Below, piece by piece: positions 19,200 to 27,922 of a stretch of 39,873 nucleotides of DNA (the stretch's first letter is position 1; the number at the start of each line of letters is the position of its first letter). The stretch lies in NCBI RefSeq assembly GCF_000682695.1, contig NZ_AWFG01000022.1, forward strand, positions 1-39,873, in the 5' to 3' direction. The notes below the pieces were generated by a model. That model worked only from the letters and a program-made list of their open reading frames with translations. It made no database searches and had not been told where the DNA came from. The translations under genes were made by a program, and so were the position numbers. Source of the DNA: Hyphomonas chukchiensis (GTDB taxonomy: Bacteria > Pseudomonadota > Alphaproteobacteria > Caulobacterales > Hyphomonadaceae).

Positions 19200-20683
19200 G
19201 CGACAGCTTCTTCGGCGAACCAGTTTGCAAGGCCTGCCTGTTCTGCCTCGGTCAGGTGCAGGCGCAGCTTACTGCGTCGCCAGAGGATATCCTCTGCACT
19301 CATGGCAAACTCGGCGTCGATCAGATAGCGCACTTCTGCCTCATAGAGGCCGCCGCCGAAATGCCGGCCAAGGCTCGCCATGGTCTTGGCGTCGCCGATG
19401 ACACGGTCCATCCGCGTGCCATAGGCCCGCGCCAGACGCCGCAGCAAACGCTGCTCCATCCAGGCATGCCGCAAGGAAGCGCCGCGCAGGAAATCCTCGA
19501 AACCAGCCTGCGGAATATCGCCGCCCGGCAGGCTCGCCGTTTTGGTCCAAACCTTGCCCATGCCCGGAAAATCAGGACCAAGCTCTTTCAGTGCATGCTC
19601 GGCGAGTTCCCGGAACGTCGTGATCTTGCCGCCAAACACGGAGAGGATTGGCGCGCCACCCGCCCGGTCGCAGTTCAGCACATAGTCCCGGGTCACCTTG
19701 GACGCGTTTGCCGCATGGTCATCATAAAGCGGCCGCACACCCGAATATGTTGCGACGACATCGCTAGGCTTGATCTCCCGCTTGTAATATTCGCTCGCCC
19801 CGGCGCAGAGATAGTCGATCTCGTCCTGGCTGATCTCGACCTTGTCCTTGTTGGCCTCGTAGGGAACATCGGTCGTCCCGATCAGCGTGAACTCGCCCCG
19901 CTCATAGGGAATCGCAAACATGATCCGGCCATCGCCGTTCTGGAAGAAATAAGCATGTTCGCCCTCATGCCAGCGCCGCACGATGATGTGGCTGCCCTTT
20001 ACCAGTCGAAGGTGCGTCTGGTTGGCACCCGGCTCGGCGAGCCCCAGTACGTCGTCCACCCAGCCGCCCGCCGCATTGACCACAGCGCGCGCCATGACCG
20101 TCTTAACGCCATCCGGACCTTTAAGTGTCGCCTCCCAATGGTCGGCATGGCGCACGAGGGCCACACAAGCCGTGCGCGTCAGCACGTCAGCGCCGCGCTC
20201 CACCGCATCGACGGCGTTCAGAACCACGAGACGCGAATCCTCCACCCAGCAATCGGAATATTCGAACGCCAGCCGGAATTCATCCTTTAGCGGGTCCAGC
20301 CGGTGCGTCTTCCTGCGCCGCAAGGTCTTTGTCGGCGGCAGCATTTTCCGCCCACCAAGATGGTCATAGATGAAAAGGCCCAGCCGGATCAGCCAGGCGG
20401 GCCGCAAATCCTTGTCATAGGGCAGCACGAATCGCATCGGCCAGATGATGTGCGGCGCGGCCCGCAGCAGGATTTCCCGCTCGATCAGCGCCTTGCGCAC
20501 CAGCGCGAAATCATACTGTTCAAGATAACGCAGCCCGCCATGAATCAGCTTCGTGCTTGCCGAACTGGTATGCGCTGCAAGGTCGTCTTTCTCGCACAGG
20601 ACAACGCTCAGGCCGCGCCCGGCCGCGTCGCGCGCAATGCCCACACCGTTGATGCCGCCGCCAATGACCAGGAGATCGTGCAC
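19196..20683 (-). CDS. glpD: glycerol-3-phosphate dehydrogenase
   Basis: Membrane-associated FAD enzyme that oxidises glycerol 3-phosphate to dihydroxyacetone phosphate and feeds electrons to the quinone pool. At 495 aa it is the usual bacterial length. The FAD motif VIGGGINGVGIARD occupies residues 6-19. The substrate and flavin blocks SSASTKLIHGGLRYLEQYDFALV, GSHIIVRRWH, IMFAIPYERGEFTLIGTTD and SGVRPLYDD are all present. A C-terminal cap domain follows. The start is GTG, placed so that the FAD fold begins at residue 4. It lies 9 bp downstream of the J-domain gene and is probably co-transcribed with it; no glpK or glpF is close by. Confidence 0.96.
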   Translation of the reverse strand: MHDLLVIGGGINGVGIARDAAGRGLSVVLCEKDDLAAHTSSASTKLIHGGLRYLEQYDFALVRKALIEREILLRAAPHIIWPMRFVLPYDKDLRPAWLIRLGLFIYDHLGGRKMLPPTKTLRRRKTHRLDPLKDEFRLAFEYSDCWVEDSRLVVLNAVDAVERGADVLTRTACVALVRHADHWEATLKGPDGVKTVMARAVVNAAGGWVDDVLGLAEPGANQTHLRLVKGSHIIVRRWHEGEHAYFFQNGDGRIMFAIPYERGEFTLIGTTDVPYEANKDKVEISQDEIDYLCAGASEYYKREIKPSDVVATYSGVRPLYDDHAANASKVTRDYVLNCDRAGGAPILSVFGGKITTFRELAEHALKELGPDFPGMGKVWTKTASLPGGDIPQAGFEDFLRGASLRHAWMEQRLLRRLARAYGTRMDRVIGDAKTMASLGRHFGGGLYEAEVRYLIDAEFAMSAEDILWRRSKLRLHLTEAEQAGLANWFAEEAVA

Positions 20684-20692
20684 CGCCCCGGC

Positions 20693-21322
20693 CTAGCCCT
20701 TCATCAATCCGCCCGCCTTGAGCAGTTTGCCGGCCCGGATCACCCGTTGCAGCTTGTGCTCAGACGACCGGTCGCCCTTGTTCGAATCCGGGTGGAAACG
20801 TCGGATGTATTCGGCGTAGCGCGCGCGGATTTCCGCTGGCTCGGCATTGGCCTCAAGGTCCAGCTCGTTCAGCGCGCGAATTTGCAGGGCCGAACGACGC
20901 CCGGAACCACTGCCGCCACCTTCGGCATTCGCCGTATCATCCACATTGAAGAAGCCGCGGCCCGCCCACGTGCGCGGATCATGGCTGGTCTTGGCTTTCT
21001 TCCCGGCCATCGGGCCAGTGCCGAATTTCCAGGTCCGCTTGTGGCCAAACCGTTCAGACCGCGCGAACGAGGCCGCTTCGGCTTCCGACATGCCCTCGAA
21101 GAAATTGAAGGCGCGGTTATATTCGGTGATGTGCTGCTGGCAGAAGTATACCTTGCCCTTGCCACCCCGCTTGGGCGCCGGGAAGGCGCCCTCGAGTTCG
21201 CATTCGGGATGTTCGCACACGCGGGTCTTGCGGGCACGGGCCTTTGACGTCTCCTCGGCCGGAGGCTTCACCCGTATATCGGTGAACTTTACGCGGTAGC
21301 TGAATGGGTCTGAATCTGACAT
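20693..21322 (-). CDS. J-domain protein with N-terminal Cys/His cluster
   Basis: A 209-aa cytosolic protein. The N-terminal half holds a compact C-x4-C...C-x2-H pattern (C36, C41, C61, H64) that looks like a small zinc-binding module. The C-terminal 60 residues form a J domain with the Hsp70-contacting HPD at 177-179 (RRFHPDSNKGD). It is therefore a non-canonical DnaJ co-chaperone, without the Gly/Phe and CxxCxGxG regions of true DnaJ. The start at 21322 is chosen because upstream codons of the longer frame run into the divergent bolA gene. Only 31 bp separate the two start codons. It precedes glpD by 9 bp. Confidence 0.85.
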   Translation of the reverse strand: MSDSDPFSYRVKFTDIRVKPPAEETSKARARKTRVCEHPECELEGAFPAPKRGGKGKVYFCQQHITEYNRAFNFFEGMSEAEAASFARSERFGHKRTWKFGTGPMAGKKAKTSHDPRTWAGRGFFNVDDTANAEGGGSGSGRRSALQIRALNELDLEANAEPAEIRARYAEYIRRFHPDSNKGDRSSEHKLQRVIRAGKLLKAGGLMKG

Positions 21323-21353
21323 AGCGGGCCATAATATGGAGTCGAAGGTAAAT

Positions 21354-21626
21354 ATGCCACAACCAAGTGACAGAACATCGCGGATTCGTGACCTTTTGAC
21401 AGAGGCTTTTGAGCCTTTGCACCTGAAAATCACTGATGACAGCGCCAGACATGCCGGTCATGCGGGCGCTGCACCCGGTGGAGAGACGCATTATAACGTC
21501 GAAATCACCTCTGCCGCCTTTGAAGGCCTGTCCCGCGTCCAGATCCAGCGCGCCGTCATGATGGTGCTCCAGACCGAGTTCGATTCGGGGCTGCATGCCC
21601 TCTCCTTACAGGCGAAAATGCCATAA
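21354..21626 (+). CDS. bolA: BolA family protein
   Basis: BolA-like protein of 90 aa. The family partners monothiol glutaredoxins in iron-sulfur cluster and iron signalling and affects morphology. Recognisable blocks are RIRDLLTEAFEPLHLKITDDSARHAGHAG, THYNVEITSAAFEGLSRVQ, and the C-terminal LHALSLQAK. The ATG at 21354 is preferred to the one at 21336 because GAAGG lies 5 nt before it. The position usually occupied by the conserved RHR in the family reads IQR here, so the conserved His appears to be replaced by Gln. It diverges from the J-domain gene and lies upstream of an exported protein. Confidence 0.88.
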   Translation: MPQPSDRTSRIRDLLTEAFEPLHLKITDDSARHAGHAGAAPGGETHYNVEITSAAFEGLSRVQIQRAVMMVLQTEFDSGLHALSLQAKMP

Positions 21627-21703
21627 TTCATCTTTTTTAACACTTCAGGGAACCGCATTTTGAATCAATCGTATTCTTCTCGAACCGTCGAGGAGAACGG
21701 GTG

Positions 21704-22048
21704 ATGGTATTGAAACGCTTTATTCTTGGAACGGCCTGCCTCGCAGCGGCCGGGATGGCATCGGCAGAGACACCACGCGGTGAACTCGACATGCCGCTCC
21801 TGCACCAGATTCAGGCAACTGTCTGCGCGGGCAGCAGCGAGATCGTGTTTGTCCCGGTCTCCAATGATTATGAGTCCTATCGCACCAATTATGCGGTCAT
21901 CTCGATGAATGACCCCGATCCAGACTCCGCCAATATCGTGTCGGAACGCGAAAAAATGTGGCTGAACGTCAATGGCTGCAACGAACTCAACAATGATCCG
22001 ATCTATGCGTCGGATGATTCCGCCGACTCAGCCGGTTTCAATTTCTGA
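21704..22048 (+). CDS. exported protein of unknown function
   Basis: A 114-aa protein with a clear signal peptide (LKRFILGTACLAAAGMASA, cleavage before ETPRG). The mature part is about 92 aa, acidic, with two cysteines (in TVCAGSS and NGCNEL) that could form a disulfide in the periplasm. No family is recognised. GAGGAG lies 8 nt before this ATG; a GTG three bases upstream (21701) is an alternative start. The 3' end overlaps the convergent CorC-like gene by 21 bp. Confidence 0.65.
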   Translation: MVLKRFILGTACLAAAGMASAETPRGELDMPLLHQIQATVCAGSSEIVFVPVSNDYESYRTNYAVISMNDPDPDSANIVSEREKMWLNVNGCNELNNDPIYASDDSADSAGFNF

Positions 22049-23290
22049 TATATTGAGGCCCGTCACCTGATTGCGCTGGCGTCTCAATATATTGAACTTG
22101 TAGCCGTGGAAGACGAAGCTCTGTCCCGGCTCCGGGATTGTTTGCGCCTCGTGAATGACCAGGCCAGCCACAGTGACGGCCTCTTCATCCGGCAAGTCCC
22201 ATCCCGTCGCCCGGTTGAGGTCGCGGATCGGCACCCATCCATCGACATTCACCGTTCCGTCCGGCTGCGGGCGCACGCCCTGGACGGCCACATCATGCTC
22301 GTCATGAATCGAGCCGACGATTTCCTCGAGAATATCCTCAAGCGTGATCAGGCCCTGTAATTCGCCATATTCATCTACCACGAGCGCAAAATGGCTGCGT
22401 TTTGACAGGAACAGGTCCAGCTGGTCCTGAACCGGCGTCGTTTCCGGCACGAACCAGGGTTTACGCAGGATTCCTTCGAGATCGAGTGACGAAAGATCCC
22501 CGCCCAGCGGCAGGGCAGCGCGCAACAGGTCTTTCGCGTGCAGGATGCCGACAATCTCTTCCTTTTCACCGCGATAAAGCGGCAACCGCGTATGGGGGCT
22601 CGCCAGCGCCTTCATGACAATCTGGCGCGGCTCCATGTCGGCGTTCAGCATCTTGATGTTGCGCCGGTGGATCATGACATCCTCGACCGTCAGATCCTTC
22701 AGGTCCAGCGCGCCCACAAGACGCAGCCGGTCCGCCGCATTCACGGCACCTTCAGAGGCGTGCAGATCGATAGCGCCCCGGATTTCTTCCTCGGCTGACA
22801 GCGCATCGGCCGGCGTTGCGAGGCCGAGGATCTTCAGCGTCGTCATCACGATCACCTGGATCAGTTGCACAATCCACGAGGCCGCCAGCACAAGGACGCC
22901 GATCGGCCGCGCCACGGCCATCGCCATGGAATCAGTCCGTGTGATCGCATAGGTCTTCGGCAGCACTTCGGAGAAGACAAGCACCAGCACGGTCATCACG
23001 CCGGTCGCAGCGACAAGGGCCAGTCCTCCCTGCCCGAACAGCAGCGTAAACAGCGATGTCGCCAGTACAGAGGCGAGAATATTGACGAGATTGTTGCCCA
23101 GCAGGATCGACCCGATCAGCCGCTCCCTGTCGGCGATCAGCCGGTTCACCGCTGCCGCACGCTTGTCGCCCTCTTTCTCAAGCTGGTGCATGCGCGCACG
23201 CGACGCCGCTGTCAGCGCCGTTTCCGAACCCGAAAAGAAGGCCGACATGCCCAGCAGAACCAGGATGGCAAGACTGTATCCGATAATCAT
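22028..23290 (-). CDS. CNNM/CorC-like transporter-associated protein (DUF21 + CBS + CorC_HlyC)
   Basis: Membrane protein of 420 aa related to CorB/HlyC and CNNM magnesium-linked transporters. Domains in order: an N-terminal DUF21 with about four membrane segments and the hallmark FFSGSETALTAASRARMHQLEKEGD (about 18-42); a CBS pair beginning at VEDVMIHRRNI near 205 and including HFALVVDEYGELQGLITLEDILEEIVG; and a C-terminal CorC_HlyC domain (VNVDGWVPIRDLN...GLVIHEAQTIPEPGQSF). Role: magnesium/cobalt homeostasis is likely, hemolysin function is not. It follows aroB by 25 bp on the same strand, in an aroK-aroB-corC order. Confidence 0.92.
   Translation of the reverse strand: MIIGYSLAILVLLGMSAFFSGSETALTAASRARMHQLEKEGDKRAAAVNRLIADRERLIGSILLGNNLVNILASVLATSLFTLLFGQGGLALVAATGVMTVLVLVFSEVLPKTYAITRTDSMAMAVARPIGVLVLAASWIVQLIQVIVMTTLKILGLATPADALSAEEEIRGAIDLHASEGAVNAADRLRLVGALDLKDLTVEDVMIHRRNIKMLNADMEPRQIVMKALASPHTRLPLYRGEKEEIVGILHAKDLLRAALPLGGDLSSLDLEGILRKPWFVPETTPVQDQLDLFLSKRSHFALVVDEYGELQGLITLEDILEEIVGSIHDEHDVAVQGVRPQPDGTVNVDGWVPIRDLNRATGWDLPDEEAVTVAGLVIHEAQTIPEPGQSFVFHGYKFNILRRQRNQVTGLNISEIETG
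22048..22092. other. 10-bp inverted repeat at convergent gene ends
   Basis: Perfect inverted repeat ATATATTGAG (22048-22057) / CTCAATATAT (22083-22092) with a 25-nt loop, immediately after the stop of the exported-protein gene and inside the last codons of the CorC-like gene. Possible transcription terminator stem for the plus-strand gene, without a T run. Confidence 0.3.
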
Positions 23291-23315
23291 AGTGTCACGA
23301 GCAGGAAGCTATTCC

Positions 23316-24446
23316 TCACGCCTTTTCCAGTTCCCCCGCCAGGAAGGCGGCAACAGACGCGAGATCCGCGTCGGGGTGAATATAGGACTGCCCGATGCCG
23401 CGCGCCAGAATTAGTGGAACGCGCCCGCCCCGGGCCTTTTTGTCCTGCTGCATCAGATCGGCAAGCTGGCTGGCCTCATAGGGTCCGCCGGGCATATGCG
23501 CCAATTCGACAGGCAGGCCGGATGCGCCAATCACGCGGGCCACTTTCGCCGCAACATCCGGCGCCGTAATGCCCTCGGCCGCGCCATAACGGAACGCCAG
23601 AACCATCCCCAGCGCCACCGCCTCGCCATGCAGCACGTCCGGGCGATACTCATTCGCTGCCTCAACCGCATGGCCAAACGTATGCCCCAGATTCAGCAGT
23701 GCCCGCACGCCGCCCTCGGTCTCGTCCTCGGCCACAATCGCGGCCTTGGCCCGGCACGAGGTCGCGACCGCATGCTGGATGGCGTCCGGCTTCAGCGCCA
23801 GCACGTCCGCGCCATTGCCTTCCAGCCAGTCAAAGAAGGCCGGATCATTGATCAACCCGTATTTCAGCACTTCGGCATAGCCTGCGCGCAATTCCCGCGC
23901 CGGCAGGCTCGCCAGCAGCGCCGTATCAGCGATCACCAGACGGGGCTGGTAGAAGACGCCAATCATGTTCTTGCCGCGCGGCGTATTCACGGCCGTCTTG
24001 CCGCCCACCGAGCTGTCCACTTGCGACAGCAGGGTCGTCGGCACCTGCACAAAGCCCATGCCCCGCTTCATCAGGCTGGCCGCAAGCCCGGCAATATCGC
24101 CGATCACCCCGCCGCCGAACGCCACCAGAACATCGCTCCGATCCGCGCCCGTGCTCAGCAGCCAGTCGAGGATATGCTCCAGGTTCGAGAAGGATTTTGA
24201 TCGCTCGCCCGGCACCAGCGACAGCACATGCGTGCGGATGCCAACCGGCTTCAGCACCGCTTCCAGCGCGCCCATATGCAGGTTCGACACGGTCTCATCC
24301 GTCAGCACGAACACGCGCGGTTGTTTCAACATCGGCGCCAGCCGTGCGCCCAGCATGGACAGAGCGCCATGGCCAACCACAATGTCATAGCTGCGCGCGC
24401 CAAGGCTGACGCGCACGATTTCCGCAGCGCGAAGTGTCTCGCTCAT
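23316..24446 (-). CDS. aroB: 3-dehydroquinate synthase
   Basis: Second enzyme of the shikimate pathway; converts DAHP to 3-dehydroquinate using NAD and a metal. At 376 aa it is the usual size. The NAD-binding block [19 protein letters not shown], the substrate loop [21 protein letters not shown] and the metal-ligand blocks [15 protein letters not shown] and [14 protein letters not shown] are all present. The start at 24446 is chosen because it overlaps the aroK stop (ATGA) and fits the family; the longer frame only runs back into aroK. Co-transcribed with aroK upstream and the CorC-like gene downstream. Confidence 0.97.
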   Translation of the reverse strand: MSETLRAAEIVRVSLGARSYDIVVGHGALSMLGARLAPMLKQPRVFVLTDETVSNLHMGALEAVLKPVGIRTHVLSLVPGERSKSFSNLEHILDWLLSTGADRSDVLVAFGGGVIGDIAGLAASLMKRGMGFVQVPTTLLSQVDSSVGGKTAVNTPRGKNMIGVFYQPRLVIADTALLASLPARELRAGYAEVLKYGLINDPAFFDWLEGNGADVLALKPDAIQHAVATSCRAKAAIVAEDETEGGVRALLNLGHTFGHAVEAANEYRPDVLHGEAVALGMVLAFRYGAAEGITAPDVAAKVARVIGASGLPVELAHMPGGPYEASQLADLMQQDKKARGGRVPLILARGIGQSYIHPDADLASVAAFLAGELEKA

Positions 24447-25015
24447 GCCGGTTTCCATGTTTTCAGGGCCTTCAGGATCGCATTCACCGTTGAGCCGTGC
24501 GGCCCCTCCTTGCTGTGCACTACAAGGTCGGCCTGCGCATAGATCGGCTCGCGTTCGATGAACAGGTTCTGCAGCACGGACTTGGCATCCGGGCGCTTCA
24601 ACAGGGGCCGCGTATTCTTCTTCTGCACCCGTCGCCACAGCGTTTCGAGGTCAGCATTCAGCCAGATCGTCACGGCTTTCTCCCGCAGCAGGGCCCGCGT
24701 CTCTTCATTCATGTAGGCGCCGCCGCCGGTCGCCAGCACATGCGGCGCCTCGCCGAGCAGGCGTTCCAGCACTTTCTGCTCGCCCCGGCGAAAATCTGCC
24801 TCGCCATGCAGCGTGAAAATATCCGCCACCGACAGGCCGGCCGCCTTTTCGATTTCATGGTCGCTGTCAAAGAACTGGCGTCCCAGCTTCTCGGCCAGCC
24901 GCCGCCCGACGGTCGATTTGCCCGCCCCCATCAGCCCCACAAGCGCAATCGTCCGGGACTCATAGGCAGGCACCGGATCGGATAAATGTGCAGGACTGTC
25001 GCTATCAGCGGGCAT
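24443..25015 (-). CDS. aroK: shikimate kinase
   Basis: Fifth shikimate-pathway enzyme; phosphorylates shikimate with ATP. The 190-aa protein has the P-loop GLMGAGKST (about residues 27-35), the shikimate-binding FFDSDHEIE, the GGGAYM segment, and the lid region near [14 protein letters not shown]. About 20 extra N-terminal residues (Ser/Pro/Ala-rich) precede the P-loop domain, so translation could start later. Its stop overlaps the aroB start by 4 bp, a translational-coupling arrangement. Confidence 0.96.
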   Translation of the reverse strand: MPADSDSPAHLSDPVPAYESRTIALVGLMGAGKSTVGRRLAEKLGRQFFDSDHEIEKAAGLSVADIFTLHGEADFRRGEQKVLERLLGEAPHVLATGGGAYMNEETRALLREKAVTIWLNADLETLWRRVQKKNTRPLLKRPDAKSVLQNLFIEREPIYAQADLVVHSKEGPHGSTVNAILKALKTWKPA

Positions 25016-25123
25016 TGCAGGCTTTCATTCACTATTCAGGACAATTCCTATAGAGACGAGACAGTGTGAGCAATCGGTCAACGGCCGATGCCAAAGTGAA
25101 TCAGGCCCTGGGGTGTAAAACTT

Positions 25124-25258
25124 ATGCGCAAATATCTTATCATTCTCGGCATTCTGGTCGTTCTGGGCCTTGTCGGCCTCTGGTGGCTCGGCACGCAGGC
25201 CGAAAAGAACAAGCCGACCGATGGCGAAGTGCGCATGGAGGTAGAGGGTGTCCTCTAA
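25124..25258 (+). CDS. 44-aa single-pass membrane protein
   Basis: A short gene encoding 44 aa. It begins MRKYLIILGILVVLGLVGLWW, one strong transmembrane segment (about 4-22) with a positively charged N-terminus, and a short polar acidic C-terminal tail (about 20 residues, ending MEVEGVL). The stop at 25256-25258 overlaps the GTG start of the next gene (25248) by 11 bp in a different frame, so the two are probably made together. No family recognised. It diverges from aroK. Confidence 0.6.
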   Translation: MRKYLIILGILVVLGLVGLWWLGTQAEKNKPTDGEVRMEVEGVL

Positions 25259-26840
25259 GGCCTGGCCGGCGCTTTTCGCTGGCGCCGCAGTCTTTTGCCT
25301 GTCTGCAAGCGCGCAGTTCGAGGAATCCGGCCTCGCCATGGTCGATCCATGGGGCATGGGTTTCCTTGAAGCGGGCGAACCGGCCCTGCCCGCTTCGCTC
25401 TGGAAAGCCTCGGACACCTCCACCCTGCTCCCCATGATGCAGGATGTGCGCACGCAGGGCCTCACCCCCGGCGAGCGCACCCTCATGCGCCGTATGGCCC
25501 TTTCCCCCGCCAATGCTCCGCAAGGCAGCGAATCACCCGCCCTTCTCGCCGAACGCGCCCGCATCATGTTCGAGCTCGGCGAAGCCCGCGCCGCCGCGGC
25601 CCTCATGGCGCGCCTCGACACGCCCCCGCCCGGAATGGACAGCGACGAGATCGCCACCGACCTGAACCTCGCCCTCGGCAACGAAGCCCAGGCCTGCAGC
25701 AACGACAATGGCAAGCCCCGCGATGGCGCCTATTGGGCCATGCTGCGCGCCGTCTGCGCCGCCCTGCGCGACAACACGGCGGGCGCTGAACTCGCCATCG
25801 AGATGGCCACCAGCCAGGGCGTCGACGACAAATGGCTCACATCCGCCGTCTTTGCCGCCTCGGGCGACCTGCCGAACCCGCCTGAAGCCCGCTACGATAG
25901 CGGCATTGCGCTCGCCATCTCCTCCAAGGCCGGCCTCACACCCCCTGACAAACCCCTCTCGACCACGCGGCCGGACCTTGCCGCCGCCATGGTCGCCCGC
26001 CCCGGGCTTCCGGCCCCCGTCCGCGCCGAAGCCGCTGCAATCGCCGCCGAAGCCGGGCTCATCGACACATCCGACTGGCGCAAAGTGCTCGATACACTCT
26101 TCGCCGAGCCGGATTTCGAACCGAAATCAAAACTCGAAATGGCCATCGCCACCGTGCGTAACGTGGGTATGCCCGAAGATGGCCGCGCCGATGCCGTCGC
26201 CGCAGCCCTCGCGCAAGCCACTGCCAATCCGGCGCGTTTCGCCGCTGTGTCGAAAGTCCTCCTGCCCGAGATTCAGGCCCTCAGCCTCACGAAAGAGACC
26301 GCCAAGCACGCGCAGCTCTTCGCCCATGCCAGCATTGCCGCTCGCGATTTCGAAGGTGCAACTCTCTGGACCCTCGTGCCCGATATTGACGGCGCCCCGG
26401 AAACCCGCGCCGTCGACTTTGCCATGATCGACGCGCTTGGCGTTCTGGCGGGCAATGGCGACGCGCAGGAGATCGGTACGCGGCTCGTCAGGGAATCCAC
26501 CTCGAAAGCCGACCGCAAGGCCGCCGCGCGCCTCTTCGCCCTCTGGACAATGGCCGACATTACGCCGCCGCCCTCCGCCCGCGCCCTGATGGCCTCCGAC
26601 AGCGAAGCCCCCGGCAAGACCGACAGGCCCGGCGCCGTCGTTGCCATTCTCGCGGCCGCAAAAGCCGGCGCCGCAGGCGAAGCCATCCTCGGCACTGTCG
26701 CCCTCACAGGCGGTGACCCGTCGGAACTGGACGTTGCCGACCTCACCCTGATGGGCCGCGCCCTCGTCGCGATTGGGGCGCAGGACGCTGCCGCCGAACT
26801 CGCGCTCGAGGCAACCGGCTATTGGAAATCCGGGAAATAG
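25248..26840 (+). CDS. large exported Ala-rich helical-repeat protein of unknown function
   Basis: A 530-aa protein with a signal peptide (KAWPALFAGAAVFCLSASA, cleavage near residue 22) and GTG start. The mature protein is rich in Ala, Leu, Asp and Glu. Successive helical pairs such as ALLAERARIMFELGEARAAAALMARL, and AGAAGEAILGTVALTGGDPSELDVADLTLMGRALVAIGAQDAAAELALEA resemble an alpha-solenoid (TPR/Sel1-like), without a sharp consensus. Function unknown; a periplasmic scaffold or assembly factor is possible. The gene overlaps the small membrane-protein gene at its start and converges on cysK 4 bp after its stop. The position between aroK and xerD suggests a conserved housekeeping neighbourhood. 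Confidence 0.75.
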   Translation: MSSKAWPALFAGAAVFCLSASAQFEESGLAMVDPWGMGFLEAGEPALPASLWKASDTSTLLPMMQDVRTQGLTPGERTLMRRMALSPANAPQGSESPALLAERARIMFELGEARAAAALMARLDTPPPGMDSDEIATDLNLALGNEAQACSNDNGKPRDGAYWAMLRAVCAALRDNTAGAELAIEMATSQGVDDKWLTSAVFAASGDLPNPPEARYDSGIALAISSKAGLTPPDKPLSTTRPDLAAAMVARPGLPAPVRAEAAAIAAEAGLIDTSDWRKVLDTLFAEPDFEPKSKLEMAIATVRNVGMPEDGRADAVAAALAQATANPARFAAVSKVLLPEIQALSLTKETAKHAQLFAHASIAARDFEGATLWTLVPDIDGAPETRAVDFAMIDALGVLAGNGDAQEIGTRLVRESTSKADRKAAARLFALWTMADITPPPSARALMASDSEAPGKTDRPGAVVAILAAAKAGAAGEAILGTVALTGGDPSELDVADLTLMGRALVAIGAQDAAAELALEATGYWKSGK

Positions 26841-26844
26841 GTCC

Positions 26845-27837
26845 TTATCCGCCAAGGCCTTCAAACAGCAGCGTCGAGACATAGCGTTCGGCAAAGGACG
26901 GGATGATCACCACGATCGTCTTGCCTGCCATATCCTCCCGCTTGGCCACCTCCAGCCCTGCCGTCAGCGCCGCGCCGGATGAAATGCCGACCGGAATGCC
27001 CTCTGTTCGCGCCACGCGCCGCGCCGTCGCGATCGCATCATCATTGGAGACTTTCACGATCCCGTCGAGCAGGCTCGTATCCATATTGCCGGGAATGAAT
27101 CCGGCGCCGATGCCTTGAATCACGTGCGGACCCGGTTCACCGCCCGACAGGACGGGGCTCGCTTCCGGCTCGACCGCAAACATTTTCACGCTCGGCTTTT
27201 TCGCCTTCAGCACCCGCGCATTACCCGTGAACGTGCCGCCGGTGCCGACCCCGGCAATCACGGCATCCACCGCGCCGCCCGTATCACGCCAGATCTCTTC
27301 AGCCGTGGTTGCCTCGTGGATCGCCGGATTGGCCGGATTGTCGAACTGGCTCGGCATGACCGATCCCGGTATTTCCGCCAGCAATTCATTGGCCTTCTCG
27401 AACGTGCCCTTGATGCCCTTCTCCTTGGGCGTGAGATAGAGTTCCGCGCCAAGGATGGCCAGCATCTTGCGGCGCTCGATCGACATGGATTCCGGCATGG
27501 TCAGGATCAGGCGATAGCCACGCGCGGCCGCCACCATGGCCAGGCCGATGCCCGTATTGCCCGAGGTCGGCTCGATCAGCACAGTGCCCGGACCGATTTT
27601 CCCGTCCTTCTCCATCTGCGTGATCATACCCACGGCGATCCGGTCTTTCACGCTCGCCAGCGGATTGAAGAATTCGAGCTTCAGCAGCAGGGTGCTTTTC
27701 AGTCCCTCCTCCTCGGACAGGCGCGGAACCCGCACGATCGGCGTATTGCCCACCGTTTCCAGGATCGAGCCATAGATGCGGCCGCGGCCCGGCGCGTCCA
27801 GTGTCAGTCCATTATAATCGATCGTCCCACCCATCAT
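26845..27837 (-). CDS. cysK: cysteine synthase A (O-acetylserine sulfhydrylase)
   Basis: PLP enzyme making cysteine from O-acetylserine and sulfide. At 330 aa it has the typical size. The PLP lysine is K64 in NPLASVKDRIAVGM, and the phosphate loop TSGNTGIGLA is at 91-100. Later GTGGTFTGNARVL and SSGAALTAGLEVA complete the active site. Two adjacent ATGs start the frame; AGGAG lies 3 nt before the first and 6 nt before the second (27834), so the second is also plausible. It diverges from xerD across an 85-bp region with a 23-bp dyad, and converges on the exported protein gene. Confidence 0.96.
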   Translation of the reverse strand: MMGGTIDYNGLTLDAPGRGRIYGSILETVGNTPIVRVPRLSEEEGLKSTLLLKLEFFNPLASVKDRIAVGMITQMEKDGKIGPGTVLIEPTSGNTGIGLAMVAAARGYRLILTMPESMSIERRKMLAILGAELYLTPKEKGIKGTFEKANELLAEIPGSVMPSQFDNPANPAIHEATTAEEIWRDTGGAVDAVIAGVGTGGTFTGNARVLKAKKPSVKMFAVEPEASPVLSGGEPGPHVIQGIGAGFIPGNMDTSLLDGIVKVSNDDAIATARRVARTEGIPVGISSGAALTAGLEVAKREDMAGKTIVVIIPSFAERYVSTLLFEGLGG

Positions 27838-27859
27838 TATCTCCTGTCATTGTTCGCGC

Positions 27860-27882
27860 CTGCCCGACGGACCGTCAGGCAG
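27860..27882. promoter_or_regulatory. 23-bp near-perfect dyad between cysK and xerD
   Basis: CTGCC-C-GACGG (27860-27870) around a central A mirrors CCGTC-A-GGCAG (27872-27882), with ten matched pairs and one mismatch (position 27865 against 27877). It lies 23 bp before cysK and 40 bp before xerD. The centre is a single base, so a transcribed hairpin would have to open; a protein-binding operator is more likely. Confidence 0.5.
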
Positions 27883-27922
27883 CATAGAGGCGTCATTAAC
27901 ACAGGCGCCCTATTCTTGTCCC

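Noticed and set aside
25025..25714. 229-aa minus-strand frame opposite the 44-aa and 530-aa genes
   Set aside because: Composition is low-complexity Ser/Ala/Arg, no ribosome binding site, while the plus-strand genes show a signal peptide and membrane segment.
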